Assembly: GCA_964571695.1 (NCBI GenBank) | Contig: CAZNDG010000001.1 | Coordinates: forward strand, 248,001 to 312,000 | Origin: UBA8958 sp964571695 | GTDB taxonomy: Bacteria > Desulfobacterota > Syntrophia > Syntrophales > UBA8958 | Direction: 5' to 3' | DNA: 64,000 nucleotides | Shown: piece after piece, positions 8,816 through 18,400 of the stretch | How positions within the stretch are numbered: the stretch's first letter is position 1 | How the letters are laid out: every line of letters starts with the position of its first letter | Position numbers and translations under genes: made by a program | The notes under the pieces: model-generated | Databases searched by the model: none | What the model was told of the DNA's origin: nothing | What the model saw: only the letters and a program-made list of their open reading frames with translations

Positions 8816-8865
8816 GCTTTATTTTTACCCCCTTTGTCTATGCATCTATGAAAATGCGGATTCCC

Positions 8866-9726
8866 CTATTTCTTGCTGTAATCGTAAACTCCTCTGCCCA
8901 CCTTGCGGCCCACCCAGCCGGCATCCACATATTTTTTCAGCAACGGCGAGGGGCGGTACTTGGAATCGCCGAAGCCCTTGTACAGAACATCCATGATGGC
9001 CCAGCAGGTGTCGAGACCGATAAGGTCCGCCAGCGCCAGGGGACCCATGGGATGATTCATCCCGAGCATCATGATGTCGTCGATGGCCTTGGGCGTGCCG
9101 ACGCCTTCCATGAGGGCGCAGAAGGCCTCATTGATCATGGGCATGAGGATGCGGTTGGAGATGAACCCGGGGAAGTCGTTGCATTCCACGGGGACCTTGC
9201 CGAACTGCTTGCTGAGGCTCTCCGTCAGGTCGTAAGTGGCCTGCGAGGTCGCCAAGCCGCGGATGATCTCCACAAGTCTCATCACCGGAACGGGATTCAT
9301 GAAGTGCATGCCGATGACCTTGTCGGCCCTTTTGGTCGCCCCGGCGATGCGGGTAATGGGAATGGACGATGTGTTCGTGGCGAGGATGACGTCGGGCTTG
9401 CAGACCTCATCGAGTTTCCTGAAGATGCCGAGCTTGAGATCCTCCCTCTCCACCGCCGCTTCGACGACGAAATCGGCGTCCTTCATGTCTTCGAGATTCG
9501 TGCTTTTCTTGATCCGGCTCAGGATCTCCGCCTTCTGATCCGTGGTAAGCTTTTCCTTGGCCACCAGCCGGTCGAGATTCTTAGAGATGGTGTCATAGCC
9601 TCGGTCCACAAACTGCTCGGCGATGTCGTTCATGATGACGTTCAAGCCCCCGGGATAGGCCGCCACCTGGGCGATGCCGTTTCCCATCTGTCCGGCGCCA
9701 ATGACGCCAAAGGTTTTTACTGCCAT
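8866..9726 (-). CDS. hbd: 3-hydroxybutyryl-CoA dehydrogenase
   Basis: NAD-dependent oxidation of 3-hydroxyacyl-CoA to 3-oxoacyl-CoA. 286 residues with the Rossmann motif GVIGAGQMGNGIA near the N-terminus, an NTSSIPIT segment, and the catalytic His in GMHFMNPVPVM, followed by the helical dimerisation domain. The ATG at 9726 is preferred over an upstream in-frame TTG at 9732 because SD AGGAGGG lies 6 bp before the ATG and touches the TTG. It lies between thiolase and enoyl-CoA hydratase, so the pathway steps are encoded in reverse order of use. Confidence 0.95.
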   Translation of the reverse strand: MAVKTFGVIGAGQMGNGIAQVAAYPGGLNVIMNDIAEQFVDRGYDTISKNLDRLVAKEKLTTDQKAEILSRIKKSTNLEDMKDADFVVEAAVEREDLKLGIFRKLDEVCKPDVILATNTSSIPITRIAGATKRADKVIGMHFMNPVPVMRLVEIIRGLATSQATYDLTESLSKQFGKVPVECNDFPGFISNRILMPMINEAFCALMEGVGTPKAIDDIMMLGMNHPMGPLALADLIGLDTCWAIMDVLYKGFGDSKYRPSPLLKKYVDAGWVGRKVGRGVYDYSKK

Positions 9727-9803
9727 GTTCAACCCTCCTTATGAGATTTAGTTCATGAAGGGGCGGCCCGGGCCGGGCCGCCCCGATCATAATTAACGAT
9801 TCC

Positions 9804-11093
9804 TTAGACCGCTTCGAGAACGATGGACATCCCCTGTCCGCCGCCGATACAGAGGGAGGCCAAACCGAGGTTCACGCCCATCTTCTTCATCTGCATGGCC
9901 AACGTATAGGTAATCCGGGCGCCCGTGTTGCCGATGGGGTGACCGATGGAGATCCCGCTGCCGTTTAGGTTGCACTTGCTGAGATCCACATCGAGTTCCT
10001 TGATGCAGCCCAGGGCCTGACAGGCGAAGGCCTCGTTGAGTTCGATAAGTCCGATGTCCTTCATCGTGATGCCGAGCTGTTTAAAAAGCTTCCTTGTCGC
10101 CGGGATGGGACCGAGGCCCATGTACGCCGGATCCACGCCGCCGGAGGCGAATCCCTTTATTTTGGCCAGCGGCTTCAAACCAAGTTCTTTGGCCTTGTCG
10201 GCGCTCATGACGACCACGGCTGTGGCGCCGTCATTGATGCCCGAAGCATTTCCCGCCGTAACGGTGCCTGTCTTCTTGAAGACCGGCGAGAGTTTTGCCA
10301 TTTTTTCCAGGGACGTGTCCATGGGACGCTCATCCACGGCGAAGACCTTGGGATCGCCCTTCCGCTGGGGGATGACGACAGGTACGATCTCATCAGCCAC
10401 GGCGCCGCTGGCGATAGCCGCCCGGGCACGACGGTGACTCTCGAAGGCCAGTTTATCCTGTTCTTCTCTGGTAATACCGTACTTCTCGGCAATATTCTCC
10501 GCCGTAAAGCCCATATGGTAGGCATTGAAAATCTCCCAGAGGCCGTCATGGACCATCAGGTCCGTGATCTTGCCAAAGGGCATATTCATCCGGAATCCCC
10601 AGCGGGCGTCGGCTACGCCGTAAGGAACGTTGCTCATGTTCTCCATGCCGCCCGCCACAATGATGTCGGCGTCTCCGGCCCTGATCACCTGCGATGCCAG
10701 GGCGATGGCCTTCATCCCCGAGGCGCAGACCTTTTGCACGGTGAAAACATTCGTTTCCTCGGGAAGACCGGCATATATCGCCGATTGACGCGCGGGGTTC
10801 TGACCGCAACCGGCGTTCAGGACGTTCCCCATGATGACCTCGTCGAAATAAACGGGGGTCAGGGAGTTGTCATAGGCAAAGTATTTTTTCTGCACATCCG
10901 TCATATCGAAATCGCCGAAGATCGTCGGCCGGGCCGCTTTGACGGCATCACTGATGGCCGGACGGAGCCCCGCCCTGACGATGGCCTCCTTAATGACCAG
11001 CCTACCTAATTCTACAACCGAGACACCCTTCAGGGAGCCGCCGAACTCACCGACGGCCGTCCGGGCGCCGCTTACAATAACAGCTTCTCTCAT
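9804..11093 (-). CDS. Acetyl-CoA acetyltransferase (thiolase), copy 1
   Basis: Cleaves acetoacetyl-CoA (or longer 3-oxoacyl-CoA) with CoA. 429 residues. Active-site Cys123 in VCASGMKA, the NEAFA motif, His385 in GHPIGNTGAR and Cys415 in CIGGGQG are all present. It is longer than the usual 390-395 because of an insert of about 35 residues at roughly 46-80 (around PTIFGDFDMTDVQKKYF) between beta strand 1 and the usual EVIMGNVL segment. It is 37 bp after thiolase copy 2 and has SD AGGAGA. The insert may affect oligomer contacts or chain-length choice; this is inference. Confidence 0.94.
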   Translation of the reverse strand: MREAVIVSGARTAVGEFGGSLKGVSVVELGRLVIKEAIVRAGLRPAISDAVKAARPTIFGDFDMTDVQKKYFAYDNSLTPVYFDEVIMGNVLNAGCGQNPARQSAIYAGLPEETNVFTVQKVCASGMKAIALASQVIRAGDADIIVAGGMENMSNVPYGVADARWGFRMNMPFGKITDLMVHDGLWEIFNAYHMGFTAENIAEKYGITREEQDKLAFESHRRARAAIASGAVADEIVPVVIPQRKGDPKVFAVDERPMDTSLEKMAKLSPVFKKTGTVTAGNASGINDGATAVVVMSADKAKELGLKPLAKIKGFASGGVDPAYMGLGPIPATRKLFKQLGITMKDIGLIELNEAFACQALGCIKELDVDLSKCNLNGSGISIGHPIGNTGARITYTLAMQMKKMGVNLGLASLCIGGGQGMSIVLEAV

Positions 11094-11130
11094 ACTACCA
11101 CTTCTCCTTTCAAAAAAAGTATATTTACGA

Positions 11131-12492
11131 TTATTTATCCACTCGAATCAGCATGGCGTCGCCCTGGGCATGGCCGGAACAGATTCCGCATACCCCGACG
11201 CCGCCGCCGCGCCGCCGCAGTTCATAGGCCAGGGTCATGAGGATCCGGGCCCCCGTGGCGCCGATGGGATGGCCATAAGCGATGGCGCTGCCGTTGGGAT
11301 TCACCTTCTTGAACATCTCTTCCTTGGACATCCCCAGGATCGTCCGGGCGCTGATGATGGCCACCGCCGCAAAGGCCTCATTGATCTCGATCACATCCAA
11401 CTGATCGACGGTCATGTCGTTTTGCTCCAGGATCTTTTTGATGGAAAGACCGGGCACCGTGGCGATGTCCTTCGTCTGCTGGGAAACCTCCGCGTAATCA
11501 AGGACGGTGAAGAGGGGTTTCATTCCCAACTCCTTGGCCTTCTCGGCGCTCATCATGAGACATACGTCGCCGCCGTCGTTGACGCCCGGGGCGTTCCCCG
11601 CCGTGACGCCGCCGGGCTCGCCCGTAACGGTGCTCTTGTGATTGAAGACGGGGGGCAGCTTGGCCAAACCTTCCAGGGTCGTTCCCGGCCGCGGGCCCTC
11701 GTCTTTGTTAAAAATGATCGTTTCCTTGCCCTTCTTGATCTCCACGGGGAAGATCTCGTCATCGAGCTTGCCATCCTTCATAGCCTTCACGGCGTTCATC
11801 TGGGAATTCAGGGCCCATTCATCCTGATCCTGGCGGGTAAAACCGAATTCATCCGCCGTTTCGGAGCCGTGAATGGCCATGTGGCGATTGTAGAAGGCGT
11901 CCCAGAGTCCGTCATAGACCATGAGGTCCACCATACGGCCGTTGGGAAGGCCCATGCGGTTCCCCCAACGCATGTCGGGGAGGGAATAGGGGCAATTGCT
12001 CATGCTCTCCTGGCCGCCGGCGATGACGATATCGGCCCGACCCGTCTGGATCATCTGGACGGCGAGATCGACGGTCTTGATCCCCGAGGAGCACACCTTG
12101 TTGACCGTAATGGAGGGAACGCTCTCCGGCAGGCCGGCGAGCAGCGTTGCCTGACGGCTCGGCACCTGACCGCAGCCGGCGGGCACTACCTGCCCCATGA
12201 AAACGTAATCGACATCTTCGGGCCGGACCTTGCCGTTCGTCCTCCGGAGACATTCCTTGATGGCCATCGCCCCTAACTGGGGGGCGTCGAAACCCTTCAA
12301 AGATCCTCCAAAGACCCCATAGGGAGTCCGGCAGGCCTCGACACAGACCACCTCGCGCAAACCCTTGAAGGCGTTTTTGATCTTTTTACCCATCCCGGAA
12401 TAATCGGGTTTCCGCTCGCCGAATTTGGCAATCGGCGCGTCCTTGTAATAATCCTTCCTTGTCTTTTCCAACTTCTGCGGTACCTTTTCCAT
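11131..12492 (-). CDS. Acetyl-CoA acetyltransferase (thiolase), copy 2
   Basis: First gene of the beta-oxidation operon. 453 residues from the ATG at 12492, chosen because SD AAGGAGG lies just before it; a longer frame upstream lacks an SD. About 47 lysine-rich residues precede the thiolase fold. Catalytic Cys134 (NKVCSSGIKT), NEAFA and His408 (YGHPIGATGAR) are intact. The C-terminal loop reads CSGHAQGDA (Cys438) where most thiolases have CxGGGQG, so a GGG is replaced by GHA. The two thiolases are clearly diverged and may differ in chain length or direction. Confidence 0.92.
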   Translation of the reverse strand: MEKVPQKLEKTRKDYYKDAPIAKFGERKPDYSGMGKKIKNAFKGLREVVCVEACRTPYGVFGGSLKGFDAPQLGAMAIKECLRRTNGKVRPEDVDYVFMGQVVPAGCGQVPSRQATLLAGLPESVPSITVNKVCSSGIKTVDLAVQMIQTGRADIVIAGGQESMSNCPYSLPDMRWGNRMGLPNGRMVDLMVYDGLWDAFYNRHMAIHGSETADEFGFTRQDQDEWALNSQMNAVKAMKDGKLDDEIFPVEIKKGKETIIFNKDEGPRPGTTLEGLAKLPPVFNHKSTVTGEPGGVTAGNAPGVNDGGDVCLMMSAEKAKELGMKPLFTVLDYAEVSQQTKDIATVPGLSIKKILEQNDMTVDQLDVIEINEAFAAVAIISARTILGMSKEEMFKKVNPNGSAIAYGHPIGATGARILMTLAYELRRRGGGVGVCGICSGHAQGDAMLIRVDK

Positions 12493-12870
12493 TTTTCCTC
12501 CTTCTTTCCTCGTCACCGGCTTTTTCAGGCCTCGTTTAGAGCCCCCCCGCACCGGTGTATTTTGTCTATTTTTCCGGACCGTCCGTAAAACCGCTCCCGC
12601 CTGGAACCGTATTCTGGCATAACGAACCGCCGATGGATTCTATCCTGTCTTGTTGCCCTGTGATTGCTGTTACGAAATGAATAGGTAAATTTACCGAGGT
12701 GGTTCTGACGCCTCTTGGCCTGCCTGTCCTGCTGGAGGTATATCGCATCACGGCCGGGTCATCTCCTTAAACTTCAGGGATTTCAAGCGCAAAGACGCTC
12801 TTTTCTTGAGGTGATGGCTTGAAATGTATGGATCGGTGAATGGCTGTGCTCGCCTTAACCGCACATCCAC
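12493..12870 (-). other. Long untranslated leader of the beta-oxidation operon
   Basis: About 375 bp separate the mapped promoter from the first thiolase ATG. A 61-codon frame beginning with GTG at 12751 lies inside but has no convincing SD spacing or recognisable product. No known riboswitch was recognised. Confidence 0.45.
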
Positions 12871-12874
12871 GGCG

Positions 12875-12903
12875 CTTATATACCTTTAACGTTCGGTTGT
12901 CAA
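12875..12903 (-). promoter_or_regulatory. Promoter of the beta-oxidation operon
   Basis: On the minus strand TTGACA (12903-12898), 17 bp, TATAAG (12880-12875), close to the sigma-70 consensus. Expected start near 12868. Confidence 0.75.
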
Positions 12904-12966
12904 GACTAATCCCGATGTTTTTCTGGTGGTTTATTCATTCTTGCCCGACCCGGCGGGGATCATTTC

Positions 12967-12995
12967 TTGACATCGGTGAAACAAGAAATTACTGT
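12967..12995 (+). promoter_or_regulatory. Possible promoter of the YgbA-like/polX-recCBD operon
   Basis: TTGACA (12967-12972), 17 bp, then TACTGT (12990-12995). The -35 is perfect and the -10 matches four of six. It diverges from the beta-oxidation promoter 64 bp away. The rest of 12904-13258 shows no convincing gene. Confidence 0.45.
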
Positions 12996-13258
12996 TGGCG
13001 TGTCGGGCTTCGACCCGGCGGCGGGAAGCGTATGGGCGGCTACGTTGACAAAGTCCTGAATAGCGACCCAAGCCCCCTGGGGTGCATTATCATGTAGTAA
13101 CCTGAGTGAAGTTTATCAAAAGCGACGGTGATCGAGGGCCAAGGAGCCGGTCATCCCGGTTTCGATCGGGCCGGGGGGCTTTTCCTCCGGCGCGGGATAG
13201 AATTGTTCCCGGTCGGATCAATCAGCATTATTTTGTAGAGCATCAGGACGGTTGGTGG

Positions 13259-13615
13259 ATGAACGCCCGGCTGGAAAGGGAAGCCGATACCCTCGGTTTG
13301 ATGATCGAGATGTTCTGCCGCGATCATCACGGTCGGGACGGGATCTGTTCCTCCTGCCGCGAACTGTTGGCCTATGCCCGGAAACGGACCCGGGCCTGCC
13401 GTTTCGGCAAGGACAAACCAGTCTGCTCCGCCTGCCCCGTCCACTGCTACCGGCCGGAGATGCGGGAACTCATCCGGGAGGTGATGCGCTATTCCGGACC
13501 GCGGATGATCTCCCGCCATCCCGTCCTGGCGGTAAGGCATCTTCTGGACAAACGACACAAAGCGCCGCCACGGACCGCGAAAAGGGAAAAGTCCGGTCAA
13601 ACCAGGCAGTCATGA
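13259..13615 (+). CDS. YgbA-like nitrous-oxide-stimulated-promoter family protein
   Basis: Small cysteine-rich protein, 118 residues, the same length as E. coli YgbA. Seen: an N-terminal CRDHHG motif and two paired-cysteine groups, ICSSC and CSACPVHC, followed by YRPEMRELIREVMRYSGPRM, which is the family signature. ATG 13259 is chosen because it follows AGGACGG and gives the family length; the open frame extends further upstream with arginine-rich, non-family sequence. The biochemical role is unknown; in enterobacteria the homologue is induced by nitrosative stress through NsrR. It ends 7 bp before polX, so it is probably the first gene of that operon. Confidence 0.85.
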   Translation: MNARLEREADTLGLMIEMFCRDHHGRDGICSSCRELLAYARKRTRACRFGKDKPVCSACPVHCYRPEMRELIREVMRYSGPRMISRHPVLAVRHLLDKRHKAPPRTAKREKSGQTRQS

Positions 13616-13622
13616 CGCCGAT

Positions 13623-15455
13623 ATGAAATTATCGAAACAAGAAATCATCGCCATCCTTGACGAACTGGGCCTCCTGCTGGAAATAAAGGGGGAAAGCCCT
13701 TTCAAGTCCAGGGCATACGCCAATGCCGCCCGGAGCCTGGAGGCCCGGGAAGACGATCTGGAGGCGATCATCGCGGCGGGTAGGCTTGGTGAAATCAAGG
13801 GGGTGGGCACCGCCATCGCCAGGAAGATCGAGGAGCTGGCGGCTACGGGTGAATTGCGTTACCACCGGGAGCTAAAGGCCTCCATCCCCTCCGGGCATTT
13901 CGAAATGCTCCGGATTCCCGGCCTCGGTCCGAAACGGATCAGGTTCCTCTACGATAAGCTGGGCATCGCCGCCGTCGGGGAATTGGAATACGCCGCCCAG
14001 GAAAACCGTCTCCTGGAACTGCCGGGATTCGGCCGTAAATCCCAGGAAAATATCCTGGCGGGCATAGCCGCCCTGAAGCATTACCGGGAACGGCGCCTGT
14101 ACGGAGAGGCGATCGGCCCGGCGCTCCGTCTCCAAGCGGCTCTCCTCAGCCGTCCCGAGGTCTCGGCCGCCGACGTAGCCGGATCGCTGCGGCGGGGAAA
14201 CGAAACCGTAAAAGACATCGACCTGCTGGCCGCCGCCGCCGATCCGCCGCGGCTGGCCGCCTACTTCGCTTCCCTGCCCGTGGCGGCCGCCGTCATCGCC
14301 CGGGGGGACACCAAGGTCAGCATCACCCTGCGGGAGGGGATCAACGCCGATCTCCGCATCGTTTCCCCCCGGGAATACCCTTACGCCCTCCATCACTTCA
14401 CGGGCAGCCGGGAGCACAATACGGCCCTGCGGGGACGGGCGAAGCGGTATGGTCTGAAGATGAATGAATACGGCCTCTTCCGGGGAGAGGAAAACATCCC
14501 GTGCCAAAGCGAGGAGGAGATCTTCGCTGCTCTGGAGCTGTCCTTCATCCCCCCGGAATTACGCGAGAACATGGGGGAGATCGAAGCAGCCGCCCGGAAC
14601 GTCCTGCCACGCCTCGTGGAACCGAACGACATAAAGGGAATATTACACGTCCACACCCGGGCCAGCGACGGCGCGGACGGCATCGAGGCCCTGGCTGCGG
14701 AGGCCCGGCGGCGGGGTTACGAGTATATGGGCATCAGCGACCACAGCCAGGCGGCCGCCTATGCCGGCGGACTGATTCCGGAGGCCGTGCGGCAACAGCA
14801 TGAGGAAATCGACCGCATCAACGGGCGCTACGGCGGCGCCTTCCATATCTTCAAGGGCATCGAGGCGGATATCCTCCCGGACGGCCGCCTGGATTACGAC
14901 GAGGAATTCCTGGCTTCCTTCGACTTCGTCATCGCCGCCGTCCATTCCCACTTCCAGATGTCCGAGGAGGAAATGACCAGGAGGATCTGCCGGGCCCTGG
15001 CCAATCCCTTCACCACCATCCTCGCCCACCCCACGGGACGTCTCCTGCTGGCCCGGGAAGCCTATGCCCTTCGGATCGACGAGGTCATCGACACCGCGGC
15101 CACCCATGGCAAGGTCATTGAAATCAATGCCAATCCCCTGCGCCTCGACCTCGACTGGCGGCACTGCATTCAGGCCAAGCGCAAAGGGGTGAAGGTCGCC
15201 GTCAACCCGGACCTCCACCGCCTCGACGGCTTCGACTATCTGGAGTGCGGCGTCGCCATCGCCAGGAAGGGGTGGCAGGAAAAGGGCGACTGCCTGAACT
15301 GCCTTGATACGGAAGGAATAATGAGTTTCTTTAAGGACCTGAAAAACCGCGCACGGCGGGAAGCGACCGGCGGCAAAGAAGATCGCGCTGGTAGGCGTCC
15401 TGAAAAACCGCGCCAGGGGGAAAGCATACCCATGTTGAATCTTCGGGACCGATGA
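13623..15455 (+). CDS. polX: Family X DNA polymerase with PHP domain
   Basis: Gap-filling repair polymerase. Order: helix-hairpin-helix segments (about 1-150, including ELPGFGRKSQENIL), a polymerase-beta palm with GSLRRGNETVKDIDLL carrying the paired metal aspartates, and a C-terminal PHP phosphoesterase domain beginning GILHVHTRASDG with further metal residues in SDHSQ, AVHSHF, LAHPTGR and NPDLHRLD. Bacterial PolX is usually about 570 residues; this one is 610. The extra tail (about 570-610) is basic and lies over a 15-bp direct repeat. It overlaps recC by 4 bp (ATGA), so both are probably coupled in one repair operon. Confidence 0.94.
   Translation: MKLSKQEIIAILDELGLLLEIKGESPFKSRAYANAARSLEAREDDLEAIIAAGRLGEIKGVGTAIARKIEELAATGELRYHRELKASIPSGHFEMLRIPGLGPKRIRFLYDKLGIAAVGELEYAAQENRLLELPGFGRKSQENILAGIAALKHYRERRLYGEAIGPALRLQAALLSRPEVSAADVAGSLRRGNETVKDIDLLAAAADPPRLAAYFASLPVAAAVIARGDTKVSITLREGINADLRIVSPREYPYALHHFTGSREHNTALRGRAKRYGLKMNEYGLFRGEENIPCQSEEEIFAALELSFIPPELRENMGEIEAAARNVLPRLVEPNDIKGILHVHTRASDGADGIEALAAEARRRGYEYMGISDHSQAAAYAGGLIPEAVRQQHEEIDRINGRYGGAFHIFKGIEADILPDGRLDYDEEFLASFDFVIAAVHSHFQMSEEEMTRRICRALANPFTTILAHPTGRLLLAREAYALRIDEVIDTAATHGKVIEINANPLRLDLDWRHCIQAKRKGVKVAVNPDLHRLDGFDYLECGVAIARKGWQEKGDCLNCLDTEGIMSFFKDLKNRARREATGGKEDRAGRRPEKPRQGESIPMLNLRDR
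15338..15413 (+). repeat. 15-bp direct repeat inside the polX tail
   Basis: CCTGAAAAACCGCGC occurs at 15338-15352 and again at 15399-15413, 61 bp apart. Both lie in the extra C-terminal coding part of polX, just before recC. It may mark a small duplication or insertion that lengthened the tail. Confidence 0.85.
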
Positions 15456-18400
15456 GCCTGCACGTCGTCTTTTCCAATCGGATGGAAATCCTGGGACAAC
15501 TGCTCATGGCGGAACTGGGCCGCGGACCCGGGGACCCCTTCGCGCCCCAACACATCATCGTGCCCAATGCCGCCGTCGCCCGTTCCCTACAATTGGCCGT
15601 TGCCCGCAAGCTGGGCATCTGCGCCAATGTAAAATTCGGTTTTCTCGGCCACTGGCTCTGGCAACTGGCCCGGTCCGTTGACCCCTCAATTCCGGAGCGT
15701 TCCCCCATCGATCCAGAGGTCATGTCCTGGCTGGTGCTGCGGCTTCTGGAGGAACGCCGGTTTACCGATTTTCCCCGCCTGGCCGGATTTCTCGCCGGCG
15801 CCGACGATTTGATGCGCCTCGATCTCGCCCGGGCCGTGGCGCGGGTCTTCGACCATTACGCCACCTATCGCCCCGACTGGCTGGCGGCCTGGAGTGCCGG
15901 GAGAATAATCCCCGAATTCCGGGGCCGGCCCCTCACGGAAGCTGATGAGGAGTGGCAGCGGGAACTATGGCTGGCAATCGGCCGGGCGCTATCCCTGGAC
16001 GGCGTTCATCCCCTGCTGTCCATATTCGGAAACCTGTCGGCGCCGGCGCCGGACCGCCCCGAGGGGACGTCATCGCTGCCGCAAAGCGCCGCCGTGTTCG
16101 CCCTTCCGGCGATTCCGCCCCTTTACCTGCACGCCCTGCGCCGGCTCGCCGCCGTCATGGAAATCACCCTTTATCTGCTCAACCCGTGCCGGCAATACTG
16201 GTTCGAGATCGTGCCGCCGCGCCGCCTGGCCTATCTGGCCACGAGGCGGCAAGACGCCCACGCGGAGGTCGGTCATGAGCTGCTCGCCGATTGGGGACGG
16301 GCCACCCAGGCCGCCATCGACCTGATCTATGAAGAGGCCGTGACCGCCCAGGCTTCGGACACGGCGGAATTCCAAGTCCCGGCGGGTGACACGCTCCTCG
16401 CTAATCTCCAGCGCTCCCTGCTCGACATGGAGGATCTGAGGCCGGGCGGTTTGTCCCCCGGCGCCGACGACCACAGCATAGAGATCCATTGCTGTCACGG
16501 CCCCGTCCGGGAACTGGAAGTCCTCCAGGATCGCCTCCTGGCACTGTTCGGAGAGGATCGCACCCTGCGGTGCGACGACGTGGCGGTCCTGACGCCCGAC
16601 ATCGACGCCCTGGCGCCGGCCGTGGAAGCGGTGTTCGGAGCGGCTCCCTCCGGCTATTTCCTCCCCTACGCCGTTGTCGGCCGCGCCCCCTCCCGCACCA
16701 ATGCCTATCTCCGGGTCCTGATCGAAACCCTGGAGTTGCTGTCGTCGCGCCTGCCCGCCGGCCGGGTATTCGAACTGCTCCGCCGGGAACCGGTCGCCCG
16801 CCGTTTTTCCCTGGACCGGGAGGGTTTGAGGCGGATCCGGCGGTGGATGAACCAGGCCGGCATCCACTGGGGACTGGACGGTCCTCACCGCCGGGAAATG
16901 GGACTGCCTGAAGAGGAACGCCACACCTTCCGCCGGGGGCTGGACATGCTTTTTATGGGTCTGGCGCTGCCGGAGCTGGAGGAGCCCCTCGCCGGCATCC
17001 TTCCCGCCGATGGGGTAGAGGGATCGCGGGCAGAAACTCTGGGCGGATTCCGGGCCTTCGTGAAACGGCTTGCCCACTGGAAAAGGCGCCTCGAACCACC
17101 GCCAGCCGCCGGGGCATGGCAGGAGATACTCAACGGCATCCTCGCTGATTTTACCCGCCCTGCCGCCCACGACCAGGGAGAATACGACCGGGTCTTGGGG
17201 GCCATAGCCATCCTGGCGGAAAGCTGGCGGGCGGCGGGGCTGACACACGGGCTTTCGACCAGGATCGTTCGGGCCGCCCTGACGGACGCCGATACGGAGC
17301 GCCGGGGGGCGGCACCCGGGGGTGCGATTACCTTCGCCTCCCTTGCAGCCTTGGGCGGCCTCGACTATCGGGTGATCTGCCTCATCGGGATGGGTGACGA
17401 CGCCTTTCCGGTCCGGGAACGCCCCCGGGAGTTCGACCTGATCCCCAAAGGCAGGCCCCGGCGGGGAGACCGTCAGCGCCGGCGGGAAGATCGAGGCATT
17501 TTCCTCGCCACTCTCCTCGCGGCCCGGGACATCCTCCACATCTCCTATCCAGGGCGGGACCGGCGCGACAATGCCGAGTTGCCCCCATCAGTGCTGGTGT
17601 CCCAGCTCCGGGATTATCTGGCCCGGGCCATTTCCCCGGCCGACTCCGCCGCCGCCGAACTCGGTGCCGCCCGCCGGCGGCTCACCGTCGTCCACCCCCC
17701 GCAGCCCTTCTCCCGGCGGTACTTCGACGGCTCCGATCCCCGTCTCTACAGCCACGCCGCCTCTTACGCCGCGGCGACCGGCACTCCCGATTCCGTGAGG
17801 ACCACAGCCGGAAAGAATGATTACCCGGACGATGACGAGAACTGCGAACCCCGGGAACCGGCGCCGCCGTTCTTCACCGGCATGCCCGCGACCCCGGCTG
17901 ATCCCGGCCCGGACCCCCCGGCACTGACGGCAGCCGACCTCGAATCGTTTCTCCACAACCCCAGCCGTTTCTTCCTTCAGCGGCGGCTGCAAATCCATCT
18001 GGTCCGTGCCGAGGACATCCCCCGCGACGAAGAACCCCTGATCATGGGCTTCACGGAAGAGCGGGATCTGGCGGGCTTCGTCGTGGCGGCGTGCGAGGTC
18101 CGGAAGCGGGTTCTGGAATTCGATGAAGCACTGGAGATCATCCGGGCCCGGCCCGCCTGCCCCAGCGGAGCGGCCGCCGCGGCAGGCCTGTTCCGTATCT
18201 GGCCGGCTCTCACCCGGCTTGCCACTCGCCTCCTGACAGCGAGCAATTCGCCCCGGCTGCTGCCCCGGCGGCACGTTCTGACCCTGGAGGTCCGGGGTAA
18301 GACTTGGCTCCTCACGGTGGACAGCGGCGATCTCCGCCCGGAAGGCATCATCCGTTACCGGTGCGACGAACTGCGGGGATTCGACCATCTCCAGGCATGG

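Noticed and set aside
10939..12276. 445-codon plus-strand frame across the thiolases
   Set aside because: Antisense to two clear thiolase genes, no domain match.
12566..12751. 61-codon minus-strand frame in the beta-oxidation leader
   Set aside because: GTG start with poorly spaced SD, no family resemblance; kept only as part of the leader.
12840..13097. 85-codon plus-strand frame before the YgbA-like gene
   Set aside because: Covers two promoters, no SD and no recognisable product.
16070..17539. 489-codon frame opposite recC
   Set aside because: Shadow of recC in a high-GC region; composition is Gly/Pro/Arg-rich without motifs.
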